Assembly (NCBI GenBank): GCA_016218715.1
Contig: JACRDG010000008.1
Location: 1-45,426 of the forward strand
Direction: 5' to 3'
Source: Desulfomonile tiedjei
Lineage (GTDB): Bacteria > Desulfobacterota > Desulfomonilia > Desulfomonilales > Desulfomonilaceae
Length of the DNA: 45,426 bases
Shown: positions 7,271 through 15,612 of the stretch, piece after piece
How the letters are laid out: every line of letters starts with the position of its first letter
Position numbering within the stretch: the first letter of the stretch is position 1
The notes under the pieces: model-generated
What the model was told of the DNA's origin: nothing
The model's database searches: none
What the model saw: only the letters and a program-made list of their open reading frames with translations
Translations under genes and position numbers: made by a program

Positions 7271-8128
7271 TCAGGGGCCGCCCCAACGATATTGCTGGAG
7301 GCGCAGGAGCAATTGTCCGGCTACGATCCGGCGATATTCGGCACTCGCCCGGACGTCGTCAATAGGCGAAACGTTGTCACGGACGAGCGGTATCAGTCCC
7401 TTAAGTGTATCATGGGACAGAACCTCTCCGGTCAAAGCGTGTTCCACCTCTGTCAGGGTGACAACAGTCGGTCCGACGCTCCCCCACGCGAGTCTAGCCT
7501 CTTCCACGACCCCGGACGGGGACAACCTCAGGAGCGCTGCCAGGCTCGCGACCGCGCAAGCCTGCCCTTTCCTCAGCCCGACCTTTTCGTAATGGTGCAC
7601 GTTCTCGTTGGTCAGCTTCTTCACGCGTACCCCGGTCAGGATTTCTCCTTTTCCTAACAAAACCTCGCCCGGGCCAAAAATGAAATCTGCCAGAGGCATT
7701 CGCCGGACTTCGCGCCGCGAGGAAATCTCGATCTCCGCGTCGAGCACGTACAACGGCGGCAAGGTATCGCCCGCAGGAGAGGCGTTCACAATGTTGCCTC
7801 CTATCGTTCCCATGTGGCGGACAGGAGGTGACGCCAGAACAGCCAGGGCCTTGGCTAAGATGGGGAAATGCTCGACAGTAAGCGGGTGCGCCAGCAAAAA
7901 GCCGTGTGTGGTCGCGGCCCCGATGAACAGGAATTCCCCCTCGTCACGAACGCCTTTGATCTCGTTCAATCTCTCCAGGCACACCAGGCTCGGGGGAGCG
8001 ATCGATCCTGACCGGAGCCTTACGAAGAGGTCGGTACCACCCGCGTAGACCATGCTCTCGGGTCGCTGTTCCAGAGTATCCCACAGATCGTCCAGCGTTC
8101 GAGGCAGAAACACGTCTCTCAGCGGCAT
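7271..8128 (-). CDS. Molybdenum hydroxylase FAD-binding subunit (CoxM/XdhB family)
   Basis: Medium subunit of a xanthine-dehydrogenase-family enzyme. It passes electrons from the 2Fe-2S subunit through FAD to the acceptor. The 285-residue protein has YAGGTDLFVRLR near residues 30-41 and TIGGNIVNASPAGD near 108-121, the two FAD-contact motifs of the family, and a C-terminal CO-dehydrogenase flavoprotein domain. ATG 8128 fits the family N-terminus (MPLRDVFLPRTLDDLW) and has AAGGAC just upstream. A longer open frame to 8194 lies inside the previous gene. The start overlaps the end of the small subunit by 10 bases, which implies translational coupling. Confidence 0.9.
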   Translation of the reverse strand: MPLRDVFLPRTLDDLWDTLEQRPESMVYAGGTDLFVRLRSGSIAPPSLVCLERLNEIKGVRDEGEFLFIGAATTHGFLLAHPLTVEHFPILAKALAVLASPPVRHMGTIGGNIVNASPAGDTLPPLYVLDAEIEISSRREVRRMPLADFIFGPGEVLLGKGEILTGVRVKKLTNENVHHYEKVGLRKGQACAVASLAALLRLSPSGVVEEARLAWGSVGPTVVTLTEVEHALTGEVLSHDTLKGLIPLVRDNVSPIDDVRASAEYRRIVAGQLLLRLQQYRWGGP

Positions 8129-8595
8129 GGGTCGTCCTTGAGACACGCGGCAGCGTCTTCCACCGCGTCCACGATCTTGTGATAGCCGGTGCATCGGCAG
8201 AGGTTACCGCTCAATCCTTCCCTTATGTCGTGTCTGGTCGGTGTGGGGTTCCTTTTCAGAAGATCGACCGACGCGAGAATCATGCCGGGCACGCAGAAAC
8301 CGCATTGAACCGCGCCGCGTTCCACAAAGGCACTCTGGATGGGGTGAAGGGTTTCTTCGTCGGAAAGGCCTTCGATGGTCACGATCTCTCGTTCCTGGAG
8401 CTGTGCTGCGAGCATGAGGCAGGAAAGGCGGCTCTCACCATCCACGAGGATCGTACATGCGCCGCAATCGCCTGCACCGCATGATTCCTTTGTGCCGGTC
8501 AGGCCGAAATCCTCGCGGAGGAGATCTACGACGCGGCGGTCGGGTCTCACGTCAATTTCGACCTTCTCACCGTTCAGTCTGAAGCTGATATTCAC
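8119..8595 (-). CDS. Molybdenum hydroxylase 2Fe-2S subunit (CoxS/XdhC family)
   Basis: Small iron-sulfur subunit with two 2Fe-2S clusters that carry electrons from the molybdenum site to FAD. The N-terminal plant-ferredoxin fold has Cys39, Cys44, Cys47 and Cys59 (ESCGAGDCGAC). The C-terminal helical domain has QCGFC (Cys98, Cys101) and LCRC (Cys133, Cys135). GTG 8595 gives 158 residues and is preceded by GGAAGGAG at good spacing. The ATG at 8610 is in frame but overlaps that ribosome-binding site, so I prefer the GTG. The gene overlaps the large subunit upstream by 29 bases and the FAD subunit downstream by 10. All eight cluster ligands are present. Confidence 0.9.
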   Translation of the reverse strand: MNISFRLNGEKVEIDVRPDRRVVDLLREDFGLTGTKESCGAGDCGACTILVDGESRLSCLMLAAQLQEREIVTIEGLSDEETLHPIQSAFVERGAVQCGFCVPGMILASVDLLKRNPTPTRHDIREGLSGNLCRCTGYHKIVDAVEDAAACLKDDPCR

Positions 8596-10957
8596 GGCTC
8601 TCCTTCCCATGCTCTGCGGTTCGCATTCCCATGAGGACTCGTTCAGGCGTCAGCGGAAACCGGTCAAACCGCACGCCGCACGCGTCGGCTACTGCATTGG
8701 ACACCGCCGGCAATGGTCCATTGGTCGCGATCTCCCCGACGCCTTTCAAGCCGAAGGGTCCGGTGTGCTCGTGGATCTCCACAGCGATCGACTCAATGTC
8801 CTGGATGTCCGGCGCAGTGGGGATCAGGTATGTGGCGAAGTTGGGGGTACCCACGGCCCCTTCTGTAACCCGGAAGTCTTCCATTAGGACGTATCCCAGT
8901 CCCTGGGCCACACCGCCGTGAATCTGTTGCTCGTAGATCTGCGGGTTGATCACCGTGCCGCAGTCACTGACCGCCAGGTAGTCCTTCACCTCCACGTATC
9001 CGGTCAGCTCGTCGACCTCCACCCGCGTCACGTGTGCGCCATAGGAAAACAGCGTGTGGGGCATTCCGTGGAGTCTGAGATCGTCCGCCACCGCCAGCTT
9101 GTCAAGGGCCACAGGGGCCCGAAAATGATGAACGGCTACTCGTTCGGTTTCGTCCATTAAGCGAGCCATCCGCTCGAGAGACAGCTCCCTGCCGGTTCCC
9201 AGGCACCGGACTCTTCCAGGGACAAGAGCCAGCTGATCCGCACTTTGTGCCATAAGTAGATCTGCAGCACGTTGCAGAATGCGTCTCTTCAGGGTTTCAG
9301 CCGCTCCGATCAAGGCATTGCCGAAGGTGTAGCTGCACCGGCTCGCGGAAGCGGAACCGCTCGGAAGCGTCCGATCGGTATCCGGCAGGACCAATTCCAT
9401 CTCCTCGAGTGTCTGAGCGAGGATACTCCCTGCTATCTGGAGATTGGTGCTCGCGTTTCCTTGTCCCATGTCCACCACACCACAGTAGACGCGGATCTTG
9501 CCTTCCTGCGTTAACTCGACCTTTGCATTGGCATAATCCGGCACCACAGGCCCATAGCCCGAAGCTTGCATCACCGCTGACATCCCGACGCCGCGGCGCT
9601 TGAACGGGCCAGCGGCGGATTTCCACTCGTCGCGGTCGGTCCAGAAAGGATGCTTCGACACGACATCGAGGCACTCCATCAGGCCGGTCGAAGAAACGAG
9701 AGTCTTTCCCACACCGCTTCGATCGCCCCGCCTGAGTGCGTTCTTCATTCGTAGCTCCACGGGATCGATGGACAAGCGATGGGCCAGCATGTCCATCATC
9801 TGTTCGACAGCTCCCGTTACCTGCGGGACTCCGAACCCGCGGAACGCCCCGCCGACGGGATTGTTCGTGTAAACCGCGTACCCTTCGAGCTTGACGTTGG
9901 GAATGCGGTACGGCCCGCTCGCATGTTCCAGCGCCAGAGTGAGCACTACGCCGCCGAGGTGGTCGTATGGGCCGGTGTCGAAAAAAAGCTTCGCCTCGAG
10001 GAAATGCAGCGCCCCATCCCATTTCGCGCCGAGTCGATAGCGCATGCTCGCAGGGTGCCGCTTGGTCCCCGCTACGAAGGACTCTTCCCTTCCCCACCAC
10101 ATCTTTACCGGCCTGCCGCCTGAGTGGAGAGCGGCCAAACCCAACAGGGTTTGAACCGTCACACCGTCCTTGCCGCCGAATGCTCCCCCAGGGTACGGAG
10201 CGATTATTCTGACTGAGACCGGGTCCAGGCCCAGTGCTTCAGCGACCTCCATCCGATCGCGGAAAGGGGTTTGAGTGGAACAGACGATCGCCAATTTTCC
10301 CTCTTCGTCTTGTTGAGCCCAGCCGCATTCGGTTTCCAGGTAAGCGTGTTCCTGGTACGAGGTTTCGAAACAGCCTTCCAGGAGGACCTCGCACTCCGCC
10401 GCGGCAGCTTGGCCGATCCCTTTCTGCAACTCTCCCTTGAGGAGGGCATTACCGCCGGGATGATCCTCATGGACCAGCGGCGCGTTCTCTTCCAGGGCCT
10501 CTTCCGGGTCGAAGACGCCGGGCATAGGCTCCAAGTCCATGCTTACCATCGAGAGCGCCCGTTCCAGCGACTCCTTGTCTTCGGCCAGGACCAGGGCAAT
10601 CGCGTCACCGCAATGCCGCACCTTGTCGTCCGCAAGGACAGGCTGGTCTTTCCTGATCACACCTTGCCGGTTGGTACCCGCGACGTGCTCGTGGGTCAAG
10701 GCACAGATCACGCCGGGCGCCTCCCGGCAGCGCTTGAGGTCGATCCCCTCAATCCGCGCGTGCGGCACTCCGGCTCGCTTGACTCCAGCCCAGACCAGAT
10801 CGTCACCGTAATAATCTGCAGCGAATTTTTCGCGGCCGGTGACCTTGGCGTATGCGTCGATCCTGGGAACTCGCGTGCCGATGCTCAAGGGCCGGTCATA
10901 ACGATCGGGGGAGCGTTTCGAGGTCCGACTGTCTTTGTGGCCGGCTGGGTGTCTCAT
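8567..10957 (-). CDS. Molybdenum hydroxylase molybdopterin-binding large subunit
   Basis: Catalytic subunit of 796 residues that binds the molybdopterin cytosine dinucleotide form of the cofactor and hydroxylates its substrate with water-derived oxygen. The N-terminal a/b-hammerhead domain begins RPLSIGTRVPRIDAYAKVTG. Other family motifs are PYPGGAFGGKDG, the arginine motif GGAFRGFGVPQ, and near the C-terminus GPFGLKGVGEIA, where Glu742 is the conserved catalytic base. Substrate-pocket residues do not let me choose between purine, nicotinate-type, aldehyde or aromatic acyl-CoA substrates. It is not a CO dehydrogenase by obvious motif: I see no AYXCSFR active loop. It starts 35 bases after hisC on the same strand and overlaps the small subunit. 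No molybdenum cofactor maturation gene (xdhC-like chaperone) is nearby. Confidence 0.9.
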   Translation of the reverse strand: MRHPAGHKDSRTSKRSPDRYDRPLSIGTRVPRIDAYAKVTGREKFAADYYGDDLVWAGVKRAGVPHARIEGIDLKRCREAPGVICALTHEHVAGTNRQGVIRKDQPVLADDKVRHCGDAIALVLAEDKESLERALSMVSMDLEPMPGVFDPEEALEENAPLVHEDHPGGNALLKGELQKGIGQAAAAECEVLLEGCFETSYQEHAYLETECGWAQQDEEGKLAIVCSTQTPFRDRMEVAEALGLDPVSVRIIAPYPGGAFGGKDGVTVQTLLGLAALHSGGRPVKMWWGREESFVAGTKRHPASMRYRLGAKWDGALHFLEAKLFFDTGPYDHLGGVVLTLALEHASGPYRIPNVKLEGYAVYTNNPVGGAFRGFGVPQVTGAVEQMMDMLAHRLSIDPVELRMKNALRRGDRSGVGKTLVSSTGLMECLDVVSKHPFWTDRDEWKSAAGPFKRRGVGMSAVMQASGYGPVVPDYANAKVELTQEGKIRVYCGVVDMGQGNASTNLQIAGSILAQTLEEMELVLPDTDRTLPSGSASASRCSYTFGNALIGAAETLKRRILQRAADLLMAQSADQLALVPGRVRCLGTGRELSLERMARLMDETERVAVHHFRAPVALDKLAVADDLRLHGMPHTLFSYGAHVTRVEVDELTGYVEVKDYLAVSDCGTVINPQIYEQQIHGGVAQGLGYVLMEDFRVTEGAVGTPNFATYLIPTAPDIQDIESIAVEIHEHTGPFGLKGVGEIATNGPLPAVSNAVADACGVRFDRFPLTPERVLMGMRTAEHGKESREYQLQTER

Positions 10958-10992
10958 GCAGTGCGCTTCTTTCGGGCTGTGGGACTACACGG

Positions 10993-12108
10993 TCAGACCG
11001 ACCGGCGAAGGATAGTTTCCAGAGCCTCAATAAAGGCCTCCATGGCCTCCATGAACGATATGGTAACGCGGATGTGATTCGGAAAGCGGAAACCGGTCAT
11101 GCTGCGCACCATGACGCCCTGGGTCATGAGCTTCCGATATGCGAGGGTGTCGCTCATCGGCAGCTCGATCATTACGTAGTTCCCTTCTCTTGCCACGAAG
11201 GTGAGCCCGAGCCTCGTCAGTTCGCGCCTCAGGAAATCCTTTCCTTGCCGAACGAACTGCCTCGACCGTACGAGGTGCCCTTCGTCGCCGACCGCTGCCA
11301 GGGCGGCTTCCTGAGCCAGCGTATTCACGGAATAGACGACACAAGTGCGGCGAATCGCATCCACCACCGACAACTCACCTGCCAGATACCCGATTCTCAA
11401 GCCGGCCAGGCCGTACATTTTCGAGAACGTACGAAAAACCACCAGGTTCGGATAGCGGTCGATCAGAGACATGCAGTCCGGGTAATCGTCTGCTTCGACG
11501 AATTCGCAATACGCCTCGTCAATCACCACGATACGCCGGGAGTCTATGGCATCGAGAAAGCGCTCCAATCGCTCGCGGTTCCAATAGGTACCGGTCGGGT
11601 TGTTTGGGTTGCAGAGAAAGACGATCTTGGTCCGGTCATCGATGCAGTCCAGCATTCCCCGATCGTCGAATTCGTAGTCCTTCAAGGGGACCAGCCTCGC
11701 CTCGAAACCGGAAAACTCAGCCACCCATTCGTACACGGCAAAGGTCTTGTCCGCGGTCACGATGTTGTCACCACTCTCGCAGAACGCCTTGATGACGAAA
11801 CCGATCACCTCGTTGGCGCCGTTCCCTACGAGGAACTGATCCGGATGCTTGCTGAATTTCTCAGCCAACTTCTGGCGCAGATAGTACGCATCGCCACTCG
11901 GGTAGATCGCTGCCTTGGGTGGAAAGAAGTTCCTGATCACCTCCAGAGCCGCGTCCGGCGGTCCGAGAGGATTCTCGTTGTTGTTGAGCCGGTAGAGGCG
12001 GGAGCACCCGTAGAGCCGCATCAGCTCCGGGTCTGGCTTGCTCGGGATGTAGGCTTCGAACCGTTTGATGTACTCGGGTAACAGTCGTTCCAGTTGCAGG
12101 CAGCTCAT
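10993..12108 (-). CDS. hisC: Histidinol-phosphate aminotransferase-like enzyme (HisC family)
   Basis: A class I/II fold PLP aminotransferase of 371 residues. True HisC converts imidazole acetol phosphate and glutamate to histidinol phosphate. The protein shows LNNNENPLGPP near 41-51, NPNNPTGT at 167-174, IDEAYCEF near 196-203 and the PLP lysine in TFSKMYGLAGLRIGY (Lys230). These are the standard HisC motifs. No other histidine gene is in the window; the gene leads into the molybdenum-hydroxylase operon. The enzyme might therefore act on a related amino acid in that pathway rather than, or as well as, histidine synthesis. The ribosome-binding site before ATG 12108 is weak. Confidence 0.85.
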   Translation of the reverse strand: MSCLQLERLLPEYIKRFEAYIPSKPDPELMRLYGCSRLYRLNNNENPLGPPDAALEVIRNFFPPKAAIYPSGDAYYLRQKLAEKFSKHPDQFLVGNGANEVIGFVIKAFCESGDNIVTADKTFAVYEWVAEFSGFEARLVPLKDYEFDDRGMLDCIDDRTKIVFLCNPNNPTGTYWNRERLERFLDAIDSRRIVVIDEAYCEFVEADDYPDCMSLIDRYPNLVVFRTFSKMYGLAGLRIGYLAGELSVVDAIRRTCVVYSVNTLAQEAALAAVGDEGHLVRSRQFVRQGKDFLRRELTRLGLTFVAREGNYVMIELPMSDTLAYRKLMTQGVMVRSMTGFRFPNHIRVTISFMEAMEAFIEALETILRRSV

Positions 12109-12311
12109 GCTCGAAACAGCGCCCTCTCTGCCAAGGAATTCCAGCCCTGTCGAACTTAGAAGAAGGGGGGGGATTGGTCAAGGGAATAGTCAGCCTGCCG
12201 GGACCTCATGCCGTTTTGCATGCAAACAAGTAATCTGGATCGCGACCTGGTATGAGGTCTGCTAGTTGCCGGTGCTCCCGCGACCCGATGGAACTGAACG
12301 GGGATCGGTGC

Positions 12312-12740
12312 TTATTTTTGTCGAGGGACCACTTCGACCTTGAGCATGACCTCGCCGTACCCGAGGCAGTCCACCCCCGTGTCCGGGCAGCGCACCTGTC
12401 TCATGAAGTGGAAGTCGTTCGGGGCGAGACCTTCGCTCAACCGCTCGTTGACCAGGGCCACCGGGATGGTCAGTTGTGAAACAAGATATACGCACATCCG
12501 CTTGGGACAAAGCTTCGTGATGAAGTTGCCGTCCATGTCCAGCACGAAGCGTTGCCCTGGTGAGTGCCCCGAATTGCAATTGCGTGCCGCAACCACTTCG
12601 GCCACGATGGAATAGTGAGAAGCAGCCTCGGAGAGGCGTTCCACGTGCCTGACTCGGTGCCCGTTCTCCCGAAACGTCTTGAGTTCCTCATCGGAGTACT
12701 GAACTCGTTTCCCATATTCCTCGACGATATCGTCGGTCAT
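12312..12740 (-). CDS. TIGR04076 family protein
   Basis: A 142-residue cytoplasmic protein of unknown function. Its second half follows the TIGR04076 pattern: a beta region with a CxxGxxF-like turn (NSGHSPGQRFVLDMDGNF), a LCPK segment, and a closing CPDTGVDCLGYGEVMLKVEV strand. Five or six Cys residues are spread along it. Family members occur in anaerobes, often beside redox genes, but no activity is known. The start at ATG 12740 has GGAGGA upstream on the minus strand. The open frame extends to 12836 but that part is proline- and arginine-rich and not coding-like. The gene starts 136 bases after the L,D-transpeptidase ends on the same strand. Confidence 0.7.
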   Translation of the reverse strand: MTDDIVEEYGKRVQYSDEELKTFRENGHRVRHVERLSEAASHYSIVAEVVAARNCNSGHSPGQRFVLDMDGNFITKLCPKRMCVYLVSQLTIPVALVNERLSEGLAPNDFHFMRQVRCPDTGVDCLGYGEVMLKVEVVPRQK

Positions 12741-12876
12741 GTGCCTCGATCCTCCTCGATTGGGCCGCGCGGCGAACTTCCCCGGCCGCGAGTTCACAGG
12801 GTGGGGATCAAACGCCAAGGTCACACCGCGTCGCACTCCAATGCCTGACTTTGAATCTCGACTCCGTATCAGGCCG

Positions 12877-13512
12877 TCAGGGCAGGATTTTCACCGGGGT
12901 ACCCACCTCGACCATGTTGTACAATTCGATTGCGTTCGGGATGAACATGTGAATGCAACCGAACGATTTCTTCAATGCGCCGTTGAATAGCCTGCGATCC
13001 GCGTGTATGTGAATGCAGTCTCCCGTGTACCCCTTCAGCATTTCCGCCTCATTGGGATAGTTGATGCTGATCACCGTCGCCTGTTCACCGCCGTACGGAT
13101 CGCTCCACAGCTTTTCAAGCGCTGGTCCGGTGGCCGCGTTTACGAATCGGTTGTCTTTGCACCAGCTCCGCGGCTCGATGATTTTGTGCCCTTTTCCGCA
13201 GATGCGGGATGCCATCCACGAAACCTCGTAACACCCGACCGGGGTCTTGTGGTCTCCGCTCCTTCTCTTGCCAATCCCGCCGAGACCGGCCTCGATGGGG
13301 TACTCTCTGATCAACTCGGCATGTCGCCACAACTGTAGTACCCTGCTTGAACAATGGATCGCGATGCGGTATTCAGATGTCCGAGGAGCAGGACACTGAA
13401 GCAACTCCGCTCCGGCCTCCCAGGCCCCCGGCCAGAACAGGAACGTACAGATCAGCAGGAGGCCTACCGTCGCAGAGGACCGTGCTTTGGGCGAGGATTC
13501 GCTCGAGGGCAT
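12877..13512 (-). CDS. L,D-transpeptidase (YkuD domain), secreted
   Basis: An exported 211-residue protein that probably cross-links or modifies peptidoglycan, or anchors a protein to it. The N-terminus has a hydrophobic segment (VGLLLICTFLFW, residues 16-27) typical of a signal peptide or anchor. The YkuD core shows GDHKTPVG at 86-93, the first histidine in CIHIH (His168/His170) and the catalytic cysteine in SFGCIHM (Cys186). The usual motif is SHGC or TxGC; here the residue before Gly is Phe, an uncommon variant. AGGA lies 6 bases before ATG 13512. The gene is divergent from the TPR-protein gene. The catalytic Cys and His are kept, so activity is likely. Confidence 0.85.
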   Translation of the reverse strand: MPSSESSPKARSSATVGLLLICTFLFWPGAWEAGAELLQCPAPRTSEYRIAIHCSSRVLQLWRHAELIREYPIEAGLGGIGKRRSGDHKTPVGCYEVSWMASRICGKGHKIIEPRSWCKDNRFVNAATGPALEKLWSDPYGGEQATVISINYPNEAEMLKGYTGDCIHIHADRRLFNGALKKSFGCIHMFIPNAIELYNMVEVGTPVKILP

Positions 13513-13697
13513 GATTTCCTGGCTGATCTCAACTAGTTGGGGAATGCTTCTCCAACGGGTCGCGAAGCGTGAGCGCCACAGCCGACCGACCCATGGGCGT
13601 TCCCGGAGAAGGTTCGGAGGCGCCCCGGCTCGCGGCCGAAAGGGTGTCCCGAAAATCCTTCCGGGCCTCTCTGTATCACAAACGGGTGGTTTCGTCG

Positions 13698-14741
13698 ATG
13701 GCTGAAAGTATCAGGTCAATCTCGAGCATAGGTCGTCGGGTTCGAGTCTTCGTCGGCATAATCCTGCTGGTCGTGGGAGCGGTTTCCGGGACACCGGGCC
13801 TTGGAGACGAGCGGGCCGCAGCGCAGGAGCCGGCAGCCCAGTCAGCGCCCCGCGACTTCTTGGCCGAGGCGGAGCAGGCTTTCCGGCAGGGCCGGTTCCA
13901 TGAGTCGATTCAGCTCTATGGCCTCGCCGAGAAGACTGCGCCTGGCGTCAGCGCCGTTTATCTTGGCAAAGGCATGGCGTATGAGGCGTTGAACGAGGAT
14001 GGAAAGGCCATTGCAGCATACGAGAAGGCCCTGGCGATCGATCCGGGAGACTATCGGTCGATGGAGAACCTCGGTGCAGTTTACGAACGCCAGGGAACTC
14101 GTATGCAGGAGGCCGCAGCCCTGTACAGGAAAGCGCAGAAGCTCGACCCTCGAACCGAGTGGCAGGAGAACCTGTCCGTTTGGGCTGCGATGCTGGAAAG
14201 CAGGTCCCGGCCCGAAGATACCCACGCGGTCGGGTGTTGGCACCTCGGCAACGCGAGAATGGAAAAAGGGGACGCTGAAGCCGCCGAATCGTATTACTCG
14301 AAGGCCGTTGAACTGGACCCGCTGATGTTCCAGGCGTACCATTCCCGTGGTCTGATCCGCTTGAAAAAGGGCAAACTCAAAGAAGCGCTCGCGGACTTCG
14401 AGCAGACCGTCCAACTGGCGCCGACTCTCCCGGACGGGTTCCTGCATCGAGGTCTTGCCCTGGAACTGCTCGGAAATCGTGCCGAAGCCCGCCAGGATGT
14501 GGAGCAGGCCCTGAAGATGGCGCCGAAAGATCCGCGAGCTCTTTACCATCACGCCAGGATGACCGACGACGAAGGGGATTTCGAATCGGCCCGGAGATTC
14601 TACGATGAGGCGCTTCGGCGACGCCCTACACCGGACCTGAGTTCCCTTATCCGGGAGCGGTTGAGCGGACTCGGTTCGTCCAAGAGAAGGCGGGGGGCCG
14701 ATGCACAGCCTCGGCAACCGGAGGGGAAGACGTGGTGGTGA
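13698..14741 (+). CDS. TPR-repeat protein with N-terminal membrane anchor
   Basis: A 347-residue protein with a hydrophobic segment at residues 15-31 (VFVGIILLVVGAVSG region) that acts as a signal or anchor, so the repeats lie in the periplasm. About six to seven tetratricopeptide units follow, with clear examples AVYLGKGMAYEALNEDGKAI, AYHSRGLIRLKKGKLKEAL and FLHRGLALELLGNRAEARQ, each ending in a LDP or APxxP turn. TPR proteins serve as docking scaffolds; the partner is not visible here. The C-terminus is basic (SSKRRRGADAQ). ATG 13698 was chosen because it places the hydrophobic segment at the N-terminus. The frame is open to 13569, with ATG 13593 as an alternative. No good ribosome-binding site precedes any of them. 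Confidence 0.7.
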   Translation: MAESIRSISSIGRRVRVFVGIILLVVGAVSGTPGLGDERAAAQEPAAQSAPRDFLAEAEQAFRQGRFHESIQLYGLAEKTAPGVSAVYLGKGMAYEALNEDGKAIAAYEKALAIDPGDYRSMENLGAVYERQGTRMQEAAALYRKAQKLDPRTEWQENLSVWAAMLESRSRPEDTHAVGCWHLGNARMEKGDAEAAESYYSKAVELDPLMFQAYHSRGLIRLKKGKLKEALADFEQTVQLAPTLPDGFLHRGLALELLGNRAEARQDVEQALKMAPKDPRALYHHARMTDDEGDFESARRFYDEALRRRPTPDLSSLIRERLSGLGSSKRRRGADAQPRQPEGKTWW

Positions 14742-14801
14742 CTGGCCGCGTGCAAAACCCGACGCACTCTCCCCTTGCACCTTAGAACGCATGGCGAAAG
14801 A

Positions 14802-14830
14802 TTGACTTCCGAGGTCAAAATCTGTAGGAT
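14802..14830 (+). promoter_or_regulatory. Sigma-70-type promoter for tRNA-His
   Basis: TTGACT (14802-14807) and TAGGAT (14825-14830) are 17 bases apart. The -10 box ends 11 bases before the mature tRNA 5' end, a usual layout for tRNA promoters. Confidence 0.7.
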
Positions 14831-14841
14831 GGGGCCGATAT

Positions 14842-14918
14842 GGAGGGCGTAGCTCAGTTGGCGGAGCACAGGGTTGTGGCCCCTGAGGCCGTGGGTTCGA
14901 GTCCCACCGCTCTCCCCA
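14842..14918 (+). tRNA. tRNA-His (GTG anticodon)
   Basis: The sequence folds as a full cloverleaf. The extra 5' G (14842) pairs opposite C73 (14915), the histidine identity feature. The acceptor stem is GAGGGCG with CGCTCTC, the D stem GCTC/GAGC, and the anticodon stem CAGGG/CCCTG with loop TTGTGGC (anticodon GTG at 14876-14878). The T stem is GTGGG/CCCAC around TTCGAGT. The CCA end is encoded (14916-14918). A promoter sits just upstream and tRNA-Arg follows 129 bases later. Confidence 0.95.
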
Positions 14919-15047
14919 CCACCGCTCAGCGTCACGGACGGTCTTCGTGTTCCCCGGGGTTCAGGAGGCCGTTTCTGCTCTTCCGGCCATTCCGCAGTCA
15001 CAGAAGAGTCCTGACCGATGAGCGGCCACGATTGGTTTCCCTGTTCT

Positions 15048-15124
<77 letters not shown>

Positions 15125-15612
15125 AAAAAACGTCAACCATGCCGGAAGGTTAGCATGAGCTGATCCCGGCTTTCTCTTTTTCTCACTATCACCCGAGCGG
15201 CAGTTCTGTGAGGTTTTCGAGGTTTGCTGCTTACCTGAGGAAAGTCCGGTCGCTCGGTTGCCTGTAGGTCGGCTCGTGGGGTTACCGTGCAGGCCTTGGG
15301 GACCGACCCGGCGCCTCCACGGGGCCGAACAGGGAAATCATGGAGACAACCCCAGCTTGTATGTGTGAGGGTCCATTTGGAGTCACAGAGCCGCGAGCGT
15401 CGATATCGATGGGTAGCCCGCACTTCCGGTCTCAGCCTTGTGGCCTGTTCCGCCAGCCCGCAGGCGCCACTTGAAGGCAACCTATTCGGCCGCCGGCCCA
15501 TGTCACGAGTCGACTCTTTCCGGGTTCGGCTCGTGCCCCGTAGAATTGAATCCATAATGGGACGCTTAGCATGGATTCGACCCGGAAGGTCCCCGGCCCT
15601 CGCAAACCTTGT
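15125..15612. other. 488-base stretch without a supported gene
   Basis: No open frame here has coding character or a ribosome-binding site. A 13-base match to the conserved GAGGAAAGTCCGG of RNase P RNA occurs at 15237-15249, but the rest of that RNA is missing (see rejected items). Nothing else is recognised. Confidence 0.4.

Noticed and set aside
10852-12081. Plus-strand open frame of 409 aa
   Set aside because: It is antisense to hisC and the molybdenum hydroxylase large subunit. Long antisense frames are expected in GC-rich genes, and it shows no motif.
15237-15249. 13-base match GAGGAAAGTCCGG to the conserved start of RNase P RNA
   Set aside because: The other conserved boxes of RNase P RNA (for example the AGAGCAAACC region and the 3' ACAGAA segment) are not found within 400 bases on this strand, so it is likely chance.
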